Part shown: positions 8,341 through 17,898 of the stretch, piece after piece
Layout of the letters: each line of letters begins with the position of its first letter
How positions within the stretch are numbered: position 1 is the stretch's first letter
Assembly (NCBI GenBank): GCA_046732855.1
Contig: JBKPNX010000140.1
Coordinates: 1-40,823 of the forward strand
Length of the DNA stretch: 40,823 bases
Origin: JBKPNX01 sp046732855
GTDB lineage: Bacteria > Pseudomonadota > Alphaproteobacteria > Geminicoccales > Geminicoccaceae
Reading direction: 5' to 3'
Translations under genes and position numbers: made by a program
The notes under the pieces: model-generated
Database searches by the model: none
What the model saw: only the letters and a program-made list of their open reading frames with translations
Told to the model about the DNA's origin: nothing

Positions 8341-9522
8341 TCAGCCCCGCGCCGGCCGCTCGGTCTGGTTCGTCCGCTCCAGGCCGGCCGCGTCCGGGGC
8401 GGCGACCTGGACGAGTTGCCCGTCTTCCAAAGCGAACGCGGTGCGATGTCGGGCGCCCCCGTCGAGCGCCTCCAGCTCGACCAGGATGCGGCCATCGACG
8501 ATGCCCCGGAGATCGGCGCGCATGGCGTCGAGGAAGCGGCCGCCGACGTTCCTCGTGGCCACCGATCGGAAGGTTTCGCCATTGAACAGATAGGCGACGA
8601 GGTACTGAACGTGCTCCTTGCGCTCCGCCTGGTACGTCACCAGGACCGCGGCGTCCTCCAGGCCATCACGGTCGAGATCGCCGAATGCCGCAATATCGGC
8701 CTCGGCCTGACCGCCATACAGCTCCTGGACGCTGCGCAACGTCTGCTCGACGACACGGTCGAGAAGCGCAGCGTTGGGATGGGCCGGTGTCGCGGGCACG
8801 CGGTCTGACCGGGGTGCCGCCGTCTGCGCGCCAGCGGATGAGGCTGGCGGTGCCGGCCCTGCGGCTGGCGCCGTCTCGGCGACATCAGGATGACGCGGTG
8901 CCGCTGCCATGGCCGACGGCGCCGTGGGCGCGGGCGCAGCCGGGGTCGGTGGCACCACGGATGGCGGCGTCTGCGCAACAGCAGGCGAGCGCGGCGGGAC
9001 CGCGGGCGCTGCGCCTGACGGTGTCTGCGCGAGAGCGGATGAAGCTGCCGGGGCAGCTGGCGCAGTCCGGGCAATGACGGCCGACGTCGCCTCAGCTGCA
9101 GCCGGCACGTTCCGCGCTCCGGGCTCGGTTGAGGGCGTAGGCTGGACGGGCAGCTCCGCTGGCGAGGGCTCCTCTTGTGCGACCGGACCCGCTTCCGCTG
9201 CGCCTGCCTGCGCCGCCGGCTCGCTGCCCGTGCACCGCCAACCGCCGGACTTGAGACGGGTCATCAGCTCGCGGGCGCGCGCCGCGCAGTAGTCGAAGTC
9301 GCCCGCGCGCCACAGCGACTTGCCGCGGTCGGCGGTCGCGGCATTGCGCCAGTAACGCACCTCGCAGGGAGCCCTTTGCGCCGTCTCGGTTCCGCTCACC
9401 TCGATACGGCGGACCAGATCGCCGTTCCGGCATCGGAACTCGGCAGCCGCCGACGGGAGGACGCCAACTGCCGCCCAGAGAGCAAGCGCCAGGAGCACGG
9501 GTGTCCGGCGATTGCTCGGCAT
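8341..9522 (-). CDS. Secreted Cys-rich protein with long Pro/Ala linker and EF-hand-like C-terminal domain (paralogue B)
   Basis: A 393-residue exported protein, paralogous to the one at 6611-7666. A clear signal peptide (LLALALWAAVGVLPSAAAEF) leads into the four-Cys domain CRNGDLVRRIE..PCEVRYW..DYCAARA..GWRCTG. A ~180-residue Pro/Ala/Thr-rich linker follows, then a C-terminal domain with FGDLDRDGLEDAAVLV and YLVAYLFNGETFRSVA, which aligns with paralogue A (HLLAYLFDGDTFRPVA). The linker is much longer than, and unrelated to, the repeat linker of A. ATG 9522 gives an ideal signal peptide; ATG 9549 is also possible. No catalytic motif is seen; the four cysteines probably form disulphides in the periplasm or outside. 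Confidence 0.75.
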   Translation of the reverse strand: MPSNRRTPVLLALALWAAVGVLPSAAAEFRCRNGDLVRRIEVSGTETAQRAPCEVRYWRNAATADRGKSLWRAGDFDYCAARARELMTRLKSGGWRCTGSEPAAQAGAAEAGPVAQEEPSPAELPVQPTPSTEPGARNVPAAAEATSAVIARTAPAAPAASSALAQTPSGAAPAVPPRSPAVAQTPPSVVPPTPAAPAPTAPSAMAAAPRHPDVAETAPAAGPAPPASSAGAQTAAPRSDRVPATPAHPNAALLDRVVEQTLRSVQELYGGQAEADIAAFGDLDRDGLEDAAVLVTYQAERKEHVQYLVAYLFNGETFRSVATRNVGGRFLDAMRADLRGIVDGRILVELEALDGGARHRTAFALEDGQLVQVAAPDAAGLERTNQTERPARG

Positions 9523-10044
9523 CAGATCAGCACCAACCTGTCCCGCCATCGAACCAGCCCCAGCTCGGTGCCAAGTAAAATTTCTTACAAAGCGAATTCG
9601 TATCAAGCTAAATCCACTAGAGAGCGAGTAATGGAAGTTGCCGCCGTTCGCCCAGTAGGCCCCCGGTGCGGACGGATCGTCCGATACTGCAAGCAGGGCT
9701 GGTCCACGCTCGATCGACGGCGGTTCGGACCTCTGCCGGCTGACGTCAGCACGCGGCTTGAGACTTGCCGTCCATTTGGGCTGAGGTGTGCCGGCACTGC
9801 CGCTTGGCGAGTGGCCGAAATGCGGTTCCCGGGCCGGTAGCTCAGCGCGGACGCATGCCGCCTGCGCATTGCTGAGGCTCGCTGGGAATTCGGCGGGAAT
9901 CAGAACGGAGGCAGCATGGCAGAGCGCTGCCGATAGAGCAGGAGCCGCACGCGGCATGGCGCAAGCGAGCAGCCGGGCTCGGGTCGGGCCGTTCCGCGGG
10001 GCATCCCCCGCCACGACCTCGGGAGTCGCGGCTGGCGTCGGCGT
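9523..10044. other. Intergenic region without a recognised gene
   Basis: About 520 bp upstream of the secreted protein. The secreted protein's frame stays open through it, but the translated sequence has no signal or domain and composition changes around 9570-9620 (AT-rich, likely promoter). A GGTAGCTCAG string near 9837 resembles a tRNA D-arm, but no anticodon or T arm follows. Confidence 0.4.
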
Positions 10045-10560
10045 TCAGCCGGCGTCGGAGCGGACCCGCTGAACCAGTTCGCTCAGATCCTCCTGGACAC
10101 GCTCGATCAGGGCGACCAACCGGGCCTCGCCGTGATCGTAGAACACGTCGCTCGGATCGGTCACGATGATCTCGTGGAAGCGGGTCACCGTCAGCCGCGC
10201 CACGGCCTCGATCTCCTCGAGGGAGTTCGCGCGGGTCGCGACCAGCAGGCTCTCCAGCTCGTCGATCTCCTGGTCAACGCTGTCCAGCTGCCGCTCGATC
10301 TCTTCCAGGCCGGACTCGGCCTCCGCAGTCGACATGTCATTGACCAGCCCGCGGATCTCCTCGCCGGTCATGCCGACCAGCCGGAGCGGCTCGACCGCCC
10401 AGTCGGGCAGTTGCGCCCGCAGCTGCTCCTGCTGGCCGATCAGCGACTGACGGCGGCGTTGCAGCTCAGAGATGCGACGGGCCAGCAGAATCGCATTGGT
10501 GATCACGCTTGTCCGAACAGCTCCAGGTAGATCGCGAGTCCGAGTCTGGGCGATCCTCAT
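10045..10560 (-). CDS. Coiled-coil hypothetical protein
   Basis: A 171-residue protein of no family I recognise. It is mostly helical and charged. Two coiled-coil segments are likely, about residues 30-50 (ISELQRRRQSLIGQQEQLRA) and 80-110 (ESGLEEIERQLDSVDQEIDE). There is no signal peptide or membrane segment. Shine-Dalgarno GGGAGGAT precedes the ATG by 8 bases. The AT-rich region upstream holds a perfect -35 TTGACA on this strand (10754-10749), though no good -10 is correctly spaced. Confidence 0.65.
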   Translation of the reverse strand: MRIAQTRTRDLPGAVRTSVITNAILLARRISELQRRRQSLIGQQEQLRAQLPDWAVEPLRLVGMTGEEIRGLVNDMSTAEAESGLEEIERQLDSVDQEIDELESLLVATRANSLEEIEAVARLTVTRFHEIIVTDPSDVFYDHGEARLVALIERVQEDLSELVQRVRSDAG

Positions 10561-11084
10561 CGAACGATCCTCCCGAGGATATCAGCAGTAGCCCCCCATC
10601 GCAGGCAGAGGTACACCTCTGTTGCGCCCGGCGCGGAATGCGCGCTAGGGCTCCCCTGTTCCTGGTTTGATGCAGGCGCTCTCACGGGAGCCGGACGTCA
10701 ACATCCCGAACCGACAAGTATCTTTAAATCGATACAACTGCGACGACTTGTCAAGAGCTATTTTCTGACCGAGATTTATTTTGATATCCTTTACTAAAAG
10801 GTCAAAAAAATTTGATCTAAATCCTCTAGACTTGCTCCTGACGAGGCATGTGGCAAAACCCTCGGAAGCCAGTCCCTTAGCATGTTCTGCGCCGATTACG
10901 GATGAGCTTCGCCACCTTGACCCTCTTGCCCGACCGCGAGCCGCTCGCAGCGTGCGATGCCCAGCCAGTCGCCGGCGGTGGTAGCTTGCTGGACGCGCGC
11001 CAGACCGCTCCCTATTCTTGATCCGCAGGATCGCACGTCTCGACGCAGCGCCGGCGCGGCGATCGCAGCACTTTGGCCGGGGAC
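10561..11084. other. Intergenic region with AT-rich core
   Basis: About 520 bp between divergent genes. Positions 10700-10830 are strikingly AT-rich for this window (for example GGTCAAAAAAATTTGATC at about 10800-10817), consistent with promoters for both neighbours. No gene is seen. The minus-strand frame through this stretch has no recognisable domain. Confidence 0.45.
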
Positions 11085-11915
11085 ATGTCACCGAGACGAG
11101 GACAGCAAGCACCCGACCGGCCGCAAACCGACCGGAAAGAGCCAGGTTTTCGCGCGCTCGAGGCGTACGAGACGGCGAGCCTGATCGGCCGCCTGCGCGC
11201 CTATTTTCTGACCGGAGTCATCGTCACGGCGCCGATCAGCATCACGATCTTTCTGGTATGGAAGTTCTTGACCTATCTTGACACGCACGTCGCCGGCCTG
11301 TTGCCCGCGCGCTACAATCCCGAGAATTATTTGCCATTCAGCCTGCCCGGTCTCGGGCTGTTGCTGATTCTGGCGTTCCTCACCCTGGTCGGCATGCTCA
11401 CGGCCGGGCTGGCCGGGCGCACGTTGGTCCGGCTGGGCGAGCGGCTGCTCTCGCGCATGCCGGTCGTGCGCGGCGTCTACGGTACGCTCAAGCAGATCTT
11501 CGAGACCGTGCTCGCCCAGAAGTCCCGCTCGTTTCGCGAGGTGGTCCTGGTCGAATACCCGCGCCGCGGCATCGGTGCGATCGGCTTCGTCACCGGGCCG
11601 ACCCGCGGCGAGATTCAGGCGTACTCCGGCGATGAGCTGGTCAATGTATTCGTGCCGACCACGCCCAACCCGACCTCGGGCTTTCTCTTGTTCGTGCCGA
11701 AGAGCGACCTGATCCCCCTCGAGATGTCGGTCGAGGACGGGATCAAGATGGTCATCTCGGGCGGGATCGTCGGCGCTCCGGCAGAGGAACCGGAAGAGGC
11801 AAGGGAAGCGCTAGCCAGAGCCAAGGTATTCGATCGCGCCCGCTCGCTCAAACAGCCGGAGCAGGATGCGCAGGGCGCCCCCGCGCGCGTGATGGAGACC
11901 GGGGTCGAGCCCTAG
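11085..11915 (+). CDS. DUF502-family membrane protein
   Basis: A 276-residue DUF502 protein. Two transmembrane segments lie near residues 33-58 (FLTGVIVTAPISITIFLVW) and 84-106 (GLGLLLILAFLTLVGMLTAG). They are followed by the family core VVRGVYGTLKQIFE and a soluble domain with RGIGAIGFVTG and PTTPNPTSGFLLFVP, both diagnostic. Function is unknown; plant members are COV1-like. ATG 11085 is preferred to a TTG at 11073. The last 105 bases overlap the convergent recG gene; the C-terminal tail there is not conserved in the family as far as I know. Confidence 0.88.
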   Translation: MSPRRGQQAPDRPQTDRKEPGFRALEAYETASLIGRLRAYFLTGVIVTAPISITIFLVWKFLTYLDTHVAGLLPARYNPENYLPFSLPGLGLLLILAFLTLVGMLTAGLAGRTLVRLGERLLSRMPVVRGVYGTLKQIFETVLAQKSRSFREVVLVEYPRRGIGAIGFVTGPTRGEIQAYSGDELVNVFVPTTPNPTSGFLLFVPKSDLIPLEMSVEDGIKMVISGGIVGAPAEEPEEAREALARAKVFDRARSLKQPEQDAQGAPARVMETGVEP

Positions 11916-13997
11916 GATGCGCCGCGCCTCGTCGCGCGCCGGCGCCAGCAGGTCGGCGTGGCAGGCCAGGTCCGCCAGGCGCAGAGCGGGCAAGCCGCTC
12001 TGGCGGATGCCGAGCACCTCGCCGGGGCCGCGCAGGCGCAGGTCCTCCTCGGCTATGCGAAAGCCGTCATCGGTCGTGCGCAGCACTTCGAGCCGGGCGC
12101 GGCCCGCGGCGGTGAGCGGCTCGTCGTAAAGGAGCAGACAGCTCGATGCGCGCGTGCCGCGGCCGACCCGGCCGCGCAGCTGATGCAGCTGGGCGAGGCC
12201 GAAGCGCTCGGCGTGCTCGATCACCATCACCCCGGCCGCGGGCACGTCGACCCCGACCTCGATCACCGTGGTCGCCACCAGCAGCCGGACCTTGCCGTGG
12301 GCAAAGTCGCGCATCGCCCGATCCCGCGCGGCGGCCGGCATGCGGCCGTGGACCAGGCCGACCGCCTTCCCGAAGCGGGCGCGCAAGGCCGCGTGCCGCT
12401 CCTCGGCCGCGGCGCGGTCGTCGTCTGTGGCGGCGATCGCCGGGCACACCCAATACAGCTGGTCACCGCGGGCGAGCGCGCCCTGCACCGCGGCGGTGAT
12501 CTCGTCGAGGCGCGCGAGCGGCATGGCCCGGGTACGGATCGGCGGGCGCCCCGGCGGTTTCTCGCGCAGCTCGGAGGTTGCCATGTCGCCGTACAGCGCG
12601 AGCACGAGGGTGCGCGGAATCGGGGTGGCGGTCATCACCAGGAGGTCAGTGCAGGCGCCCTTGGCAGCGAGCTCCAGCCGCTGGTGCACGCCGAAGCGGT
12701 GCTGCTCGTCGATCACGGCGAGCGCCAGATCGGCGAAGCGGACGTCCTCCTGGAACAGCGCGTGCGTTCCGACCGCGATCGGGCAGCGTCCGCGCGCCAG
12801 ATCGGCGAGCACGTGCGCCCGCGCCGCGCCCCGCTCGCGGCCGGTGAGCAGCGCCGGCACGAGCCCCGCCGGGGCGAGCAGGTTGGCGAGCGTCTCGTGA
12901 TGCTGCCGGGCGAGGACCTCGGTCGGTGCCATCAGCGCGGCCTGCGCCCCGGCCTCGACCGCGGCCAGCATCGCGAGCAGCGCGACCAGGGTCTTGCCGC
13001 TGCCGACGTCGCCCTGGAGCAGGCGCAGCATGCGCTCGGGCCGCGCCAGATCGGCATCGATCTCCTCGATCGCCCGGCGCTGCGCATCGGTGAGACGAAA
13101 CGGCAGGGCGCGCAGGACCGCGCGGCGCAGCCGGCGGTCGCCATCGATGCTGCGGCCCGCCCCGCGCTGCTCGCGCGCGCGCATCAGCCCGAGCGCCAGC
13201 TGGCTGGCCAGCAGCTCGTCGAAGGCGAGCCGTCGGAGCGCGGGCGACTCGGCGCGGATGTCGTCCGGAGTATCCGGCTGGTGCAGGCGGCGGAGCGCGT
13301 CATCGAAGCTCGGCCACTTCTGGCGCGCGAGCCAGGCCGGATCCTGCCACTCCGGCAGTTCCGGCAATCGGGCCCGCGCTTCGCCGATACACCGGCCGAG
13401 CCGGCGCTGGCCGACGCCCTGGGTCAGTGGATACAGCGGCTGGAGCGGGCCGGCGCGGGCGAACTCGTCGGGCAACGCGATCAGTTCCGGGTGCACGATC
13501 TGCCATTCGCGCCCGAACCGACCAAGCACGCCGCTCACCACCCGCTCTTCGCCCTCGGGCAGGACCCCGCGGAGGTAGGCTTCGCGCGCCTGGAAGAACA
13601 CGAGGTGCACGATCGCGCTGCCGGCGGCGCAGCGCACCTTGTAGGGCGAGCGCGCGCCGCCCGAGCGCAAGCGCCAGCCTCGGCCCGCTGCCGCGCCGGG
13701 CTGGTGCCGCTGCACGCTGACCAGCAGGGTCGCCCGCTCGCCCTCGCCCAGCGTGGCGGGGCCGGGCTGCAGCCGGCGCTCGATCACGGCGTGCGGCAGA
13801 TGCCAGAGCAGATCCAGGCAGCGCGCGCCGTCCACGCCGAGCAGCCGCGCGAGCCTGGCGCCGAGGGTCGGACCGACACCGCGCAACGTGCTCACCGGCG
13901 CCAGCAGAGGGCCCAGCGCAACTGCGGCATCGTGAGCCGCGCCGTCGGGCGCTGCGCTGTTGGAAAACCCGCGCGGGTTGGCTACATCGTTGCCCAT
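11811..13997 (-). CDS. recG: ATP-dependent DNA helicase RecG
   Basis: RecG remodels stalled replication forks and Holliday junctions. The 728-residue frame has the N-terminal wedge domain (STLRGVGPTLGARLARLLGV, FFQAREAYLRG), Walker A (LLQGDVGSGKTLVAL, near residue 325), the DEQHRFGVHQR box, MTATPIPRTL, EVGVDVPAAGVMVIEHAERF and QLRGRVGRG. The usual length is about 690-710. The start at 13997 is preferred; 14027 is also open. The 3' end overlaps the convergent DUF502 gene by 105 bp. It lies divergent from sdhE and mfd, the usual arrangement in alphaproteobacteria. Confidence 0.97.
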   Translation of the reverse strand: MGNDVANPRGFSNSAAPDGAAHDAAVALGPLLAPVSTLRGVGPTLGARLARLLGVDGARCLDLLWHLPHAVIERRLQPGPATLGEGERATLLVSVQRHQPGAAAGRGWRLRSGGARSPYKVRCAAGSAIVHLVFFQAREAYLRGVLPEGEERVVSGVLGRFGREWQIVHPELIALPDEFARAGPLQPLYPLTQGVGQRRLGRCIGEARARLPELPEWQDPAWLARQKWPSFDDALRRLHQPDTPDDIRAESPALRRLAFDELLASQLALGLMRAREQRGAGRSIDGDRRLRRAVLRALPFRLTDAQRRAIEEIDADLARPERMLRLLQGDVGSGKTLVALLAMLAAVEAGAQAALMAPTEVLARQHHETLANLLAPAGLVPALLTGRERGAARAHVLADLARGRCPIAVGTHALFQEDVRFADLALAVIDEQHRFGVHQRLELAAKGACTDLLVMTATPIPRTLVLALYGDMATSELREKPPGRPPIRTRAMPLARLDEITAAVQGALARGDQLYWVCPAIAATDDDRAAAEERHAALRARFGKAVGLVHGRMPAAARDRAMRDFAHGKVRLLVATTVIEVGVDVPAAGVMVIEHAERFGLAQLHQLRGRVGRGTRASSCLLLYDEPLTAAGRARLEVLRTTDDGFRIAEEDLRLRGPGEVLGIRQSGLPALRLADLACHADLLAPARDEARRILGLDPGLHHARGGALRILLRLFERAGAIEYLGSG

Positions 13998-14025
13998 CGG
14001 CCTGTCGCCACACCTCGAACTCATC

Positions 14026-14298
14026 ATGCCCGAATCGGTTATCGTCCGCCGCAGGCGCCTGCTCTATCAGAGCCGCTATCGCGGCCGTCTGGAAGGCGAT
14101 CTGCTGATCGGCGGCTTCGCCGATCGCCACCTGGCGTTGCTCAGCGCCGCGCAGCTCGACCGCTACGAAGCTCTGATGCAGGAGAGCGATCAGGATCTGT
14201 TCGCCTGGATTTCCGGCCAGCAGCCGGTGCCCGAGCGGCACGACCACGACGTGTTTCGCCTGCTGCAAGCGTTCCGCATGGTCGACCGCCCGACCTGA
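14026..14298 (+). CDS. sdhE: FAD assembly factor SdhE
   Basis: A 90-residue SdhE (YgfY/CptB, DUF339) protein that promotes covalent FAD attachment to succinate dehydrogenase subunit A. The family's RGxxE motif is present in SRYRGRLEGDLLIGGFADRH, and length is normal. The frame is open from 13960, but the conserved part starts at ATG 14026 (MPESVIVRRRRLL). It lies 28 bases from the divergent recG start and 37 bases before mfd, matching the recG-sdhE-mfd order of many alphaproteobacteria. Confidence 0.93.
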   Translation: MPESVIVRRRRLLYQSRYRGRLEGDLLIGGFADRHLALLSAAQLDRYEALMQESDQDLFAWISGQQPVPERHDHDVFRLLQAFRMVDRPT

Positions 14299-14335
14299 TG
14301 CCGCCGTCCTGCCCCTCCGCCAGAATCCAGAGATC

Positions 14336-17300
14336 GTGGCCAAACCCGCATTGAATCTCGTCGCCGAGCTGTCGCGCCCGGGCCCCGCCCGGCGCCTGGT
14401 CGCGTCCGCGGTCGAGGGCCTCGATGCTCTGTATCTGGCCGAACGGGCGGTTGAGGCGGCGCCGGCGCAGACCCTGTTCGTGGCGCGCGACGGCGGCCGG
14501 GCAAACCAGATGGCCGAGCTGGTCGGCTTCTTTGCTCCCGATCTCGCGGTCGTGGTGCTGCCGGCCTGGGACTGTCTGCCCTACGACCGCGTGTCGCCGA
14601 ATCCCGACATCATGGCGCACCGGCTGGATGCGCTCGCCCGCCTGCTCGAGGCCGGCGACGACCAGCCGCGCCTGATCATCACCACCGTGAACGCGCTCAT
14701 CCAGAAGGTACCGCCGCCCGAAGCGCTGGGCTCCGGCCTGTTCGCCGCCAGCGCGGGCCAGCGCATCGATCGCGCTCAGCTGCTGGCGTGTCTCGCGCGC
14801 AACGGCTATCGGCGCAGCGGCACCGTGGTCGAGCCGGGCGAGTACGCCGTGCGCGGCGGCATCGTCGATATTTTTCCGAGCGGCAGCGAGCGGCCGCTCC
14901 GGCTCGACCTGTTCGGCGACGAGCTGGAGCGTATCCGCGCCTTCGACCCGCTCAGCCAGCGCTCGCTCGGCGACGTCGCCGCGATCCGGCTGCGCCCGGT
15001 CAGCGAGGTGCTGCTGGACGAGCCGTCGATCGAACGGTTCCGGGTCGGCTATCTCAAGCAGTTCGGCGCGGCGACCGGCGATCCGCTGTTCGAATCGGTC
15101 TCCGCGGGCCGTCCCTACCCGGGCATGGAGCACTGGCTGCCGCTGTTCCACGAGCGCCTGGTCCCGCTCACCGAATATCTTGGCCCCGACTGGTCGGTCG
15201 GGTTCGACCACCTGGTCGAGGCTGCGCTCGAGAGCCGCCACGAGACTATCGGCGAGCACTACGCGGCCCGGCGCAGCCCGCCAGAAGCGGCGCGCGCCAT
15301 GGGCGCCGCGCCCTATCGCGCCTTGCCGCCGGACCAGCTCTACCTCAGCGAGCAGGCGCTGAGTGAGCTGTTGGACTCGCGCGAGCGCTTCGATCTTGTG
15401 CCGTTCGCCGCGCCCACGGACCTGGCCCCTGACGCCGCGCTCGATCTCGGCGGCCGGCGCGCGCGCGACTTCGCGGCCGAGCGGGCGCGCCCGGATGTCA
15501 ATCTGTTCGATGCCGTCGCCGAACAGTTGCGGCTCGAGCTCGCGGCGGGCAAGCGCGTGGTGATCGCCGGCGCGAGCGCAGGTTCGCTCGAGCGCCTGCG
15601 CATGGTGCTTGCCGATCACGGCGTCGAGGCCCTGCGTCCGGTGCAGCGCTGGGCCGAGGTGGAGGCCGGGGGGGCGATCGCGCTCGCCGTGCTGCCGCTC
15701 GAGCACGGCTTCGCGACTGCGGACGTCTGCGTCTTCGCCGAGGCGGATATTGTCGGCGACCGCCTGAGCAGGCCGGTCCGCAAGGCGCGCCGCTCGGACA
15801 AGTTCATCGCCGAGGTCGCGGGCCTCGGCGAGGGCGATCTGGTGGTCCATCGCGACCACGGCATCGGTCGCTTCGACGGGCTGATCACGCTCGACCTGGC
15901 CGGCGCGCCGCACGACTGCCTGCGCCTGATCTATCAGGACGGCGACAAGCTGTTCGTGCCGGTCGAGCACCTGGACGTCCTGTCGCGCTACGGCTCGGCC
16001 GACGGCGCGGTCCAGCTGGACAAGCTCGGCGGGCTCGGCTGGCAGGCGCGCAAGGCCAAGGTCAAGAAGCGGATCCGCGAGATCGCGGGCGAGCTGATCG
16101 AGATCGCGGCCAAGCGGGCGATGCGCAAAGGCGCGCTGATCGTGCCGGCGCCCGGCCTGTACGAGGAGTTCGCCGCACGCTTCCCCTACGACGAGACCGA
16201 GGATCAGGAGCGCGCGATCGAGGCGGTGCTCGACGACCTCGGCTCGGGTCATCCGATGGATCGGCTGATCTGCGGCGACGTCGGCTTCGGCAAGACCGAG
16301 GTGGCGCTGCGCGCGGCGTTCGTCGTCGCCATGGCGGGCAAGCAGGTGGCGATCCTCGCGCCGACCACGCTCCTGGTCCGCCAGCATTTCCAGGTCATGC
16401 GCGAGCGCTTCGCCGGCCTGCCGCTGCGCATCGAGCAGGTGTCGCGCTTCGTGCCCGCCAAGCAGGTCGCCGAGATCCGCGAGGCTTTGGTCGCGGGCGA
16501 CGTCGATATCGTGGTCGGCACGCACGCGCTGCTCGGCGACAAGGTCAGGTTCCGCGATCTCGGCCTCGTCGTGGTCGATGAGGAGCAGCACTTCGGCGTG
16601 GTGCACAAGGAGAAGCTGAAGCAGCTGCGCGCCGAGGTGCACATGCTGGCGATGACCGCCACGCCGATCCCGCGCACGCTGCAGATGGCCCTCGGCGGGC
16701 TGAAAGAGCTCAGCATCATCGCCACGCCGCCGCTCGACCGCCTCGCCGTGCGCGCCTTCGTCCTGCCGACCGACCCGGTGGTCCTGCGCGAGGCGATCCT
16801 GCGCGAGCACTATCGCGGCGGCCAGATCTTCTACGTCTGCCCGCGCATCGAGGACCAGGCCAAGCTCGCCGAGCAGCTGCGCGAGCTGGTGCCCGAGGTC
16901 AGGATCGGGGTCGCCCACGGCCGCCTGCCGGCACGCCAGCTCGAGGACGTGATGACCGCGTTCTACGACCGCCAGGTCGATCTGCTGGTGACCACCAACA
17001 TCATCGAATCCGGGCTGGATGTGCCGACCGCCAACACGCTGATCGTGCATCGCTCGGACCGCTTCGGCCTGTCGCAGCTGTATCAGCTGCGCGGGCGCAT
17101 CGGCCGCGGCAAGGTGCGCGGCTACGCCTATTTCACCTTGCCGCCCAAGCAGAAGCTGCGCGAGACCGCCGAGCGCCGCCTCCACGTCATCCAGAGCCTG
17201 GACGAGCTCGGCGCCGGCTTCCAGCTCGCCTCGCATGACCTGGACATCCGCGGCGCCGGCAATCTCCTCGGCGAGGAGCAGTCCGGACACATCAGGGAGG

Positions 17301-17839
17301 TCGGCTTCGAGCTGTACAACCACCTGCTCGAGGAAGCGGTGATGCTCGCGCGCAAGGCGGGCCGCGCCGGCGTGCCCGAGGACGCGGAAGACTGGTCGCC
17401 GCAGATCACGATCGACGCCGCCGCCCTGATCCCGGACAGTTATATCGAGGACATCGACCTGCGCCTGCAGATGTACCGGCGCCTGGCCGCGCTCGAATCG
17501 CCGGATGACATCGAGGCGTTCGCCGCCGAGCTGATCGACCGCTTCGGTCCGCTGCCGGCCGAGGCCGAGCAGCTGCTGCAGCTGGTCGGGATCAAGCAGC
17601 TGTGCAAGCGCGCGGGCGTGGCCAAGGTCGAGGCCGGCCCGAAGGGCGTGCTGCTCGCGTTCCACGACAACCGCTTCGCCCAGCCCGAGCGCCTGATCGG
17701 CTTCATCGCCGAGCACGCCAAGACCATGCGGGTGCGCTCCGATCACCGTCTGGTGGTCAGCGGCGAGACCAAGGGCCCGGCCGACCGTCTGAAGCGCGTG
17801 CGCGGCCTGGTCCAGGAGCTCGCCCGCCTCGCCGCGTGA
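14336..17839 (+). CDS. mfd: Transcription-repair coupling factor Mfd
   Basis: Mfd removes RNA polymerase stalled at DNA damage and recruits UvrA. The 1167-residue protein is full length. It has the UvrB-like N-terminal module (LPAWDCLPYDRVSPNPDI), the CarD-like polymerase-interaction domain (LVVHRDHGIGRFDGL, near residue 503), Walker A (GDVGFGKTEVALRAAF, near 646), VVDEEQHFGVVHKE, MTATPIPRTLQMA, ESGLDVPTANTLIVHRSD and QLRGRIGRG, then the C-terminal UvrA-binding domain ending with the TRG-type helix region. The start is a GTG with only a weak ribosome binding site, possibly translated by coupling to sdhE. Confidence 0.97.
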   Translation: MAKPALNLVAELSRPGPARRLVASAVEGLDALYLAERAVEAAPAQTLFVARDGGRANQMAELVGFFAPDLAVVVLPAWDCLPYDRVSPNPDIMAHRLDALARLLEAGDDQPRLIITTVNALIQKVPPPEALGSGLFAASAGQRIDRAQLLACLARNGYRRSGTVVEPGEYAVRGGIVDIFPSGSERPLRLDLFGDELERIRAFDPLSQRSLGDVAAIRLRPVSEVLLDEPSIERFRVGYLKQFGAATGDPLFESVSAGRPYPGMEHWLPLFHERLVPLTEYLGPDWSVGFDHLVEAALESRHETIGEHYAARRSPPEAARAMGAAPYRALPPDQLYLSEQALSELLDSRERFDLVPFAAPTDLAPDAALDLGGRRARDFAAERARPDVNLFDAVAEQLRLELAAGKRVVIAGASAGSLERLRMVLADHGVEALRPVQRWAEVEAGGAIALAVLPLEHGFATADVCVFAEADIVGDRLSRPVRKARRSDKFIAEVAGLGEGDLVVHRDHGIGRFDGLITLDLAGAPHDCLRLIYQDGDKLFVPVEHLDVLSRYGSADGAVQLDKLGGLGWQARKAKVKKRIREIAGELIEIAAKRAMRKGALIVPAPGLYEEFAARFPYDETEDQERAIEAVLDDLGSGHPMDRLICGDVGFGKTEVALRAAFVVAMAGKQVAILAPTTLLVRQHFQVMRERFAGLPLRIEQVSRFVPAKQVAEIREALVAGDVDIVVGTHALLGDKVRFRDLGLVVVDEEQHFGVVHKEKLKQLRAEVHMLAMTATPIPRTLQMALGGLKELSIIATPPLDRLAVRAFVLPTDPVVLREAILREHYRGGQIFYVCPRIEDQAKLAEQLRELVPEVRIGVAHGRLPARQLEDVMTAFYDRQVDLLVTTNIIESGLDVPTANTLIVHRSDRFGLSQLYQLRGRIGRGKVRGYAYFTLPPKQKLRETAERRLHVIQSLDELGAGFQLASHDLDIRGAGNLLGEEQSGHIREVGFELYNHLLEEAVMLARKAGRAGVPEDAEDWSPQITIDAAALIPDSYIEDIDLRLQMYRRLAALESPDDIEAFAAELIDRFGPLPAEAEQLLQLVGIKQLCKRAGVAKVEAGPKGVLLAFHDNRFAQPERLIGFIAEHAKTMRVRSDHRLVVSGETKGPADRLKRVRGLVQELARLAA

Positions 17840-17898
17840 TCGAACTTGGCTTTATGTCGCGCGCACGGCAAGCTTGGGCTCGCGTTTGAGGTACGGAC

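Noticed and set aside
9830..9900. Possible tRNA beginning near GGTAGCTCAG
   Set aside because: No anticodon stem-loop, T arm (TTCGANT) or pairing acceptor stem follows.
14141..17746. 1201-residue open frame antisense to mfd
   Set aside because: It mirrors mfd exactly, has no recognisable domain, and long antisense frames are expected in DNA of this GC content. The same holds for the long frames antisense to recG, dxs, tolC-like gene and the aminotransferase.
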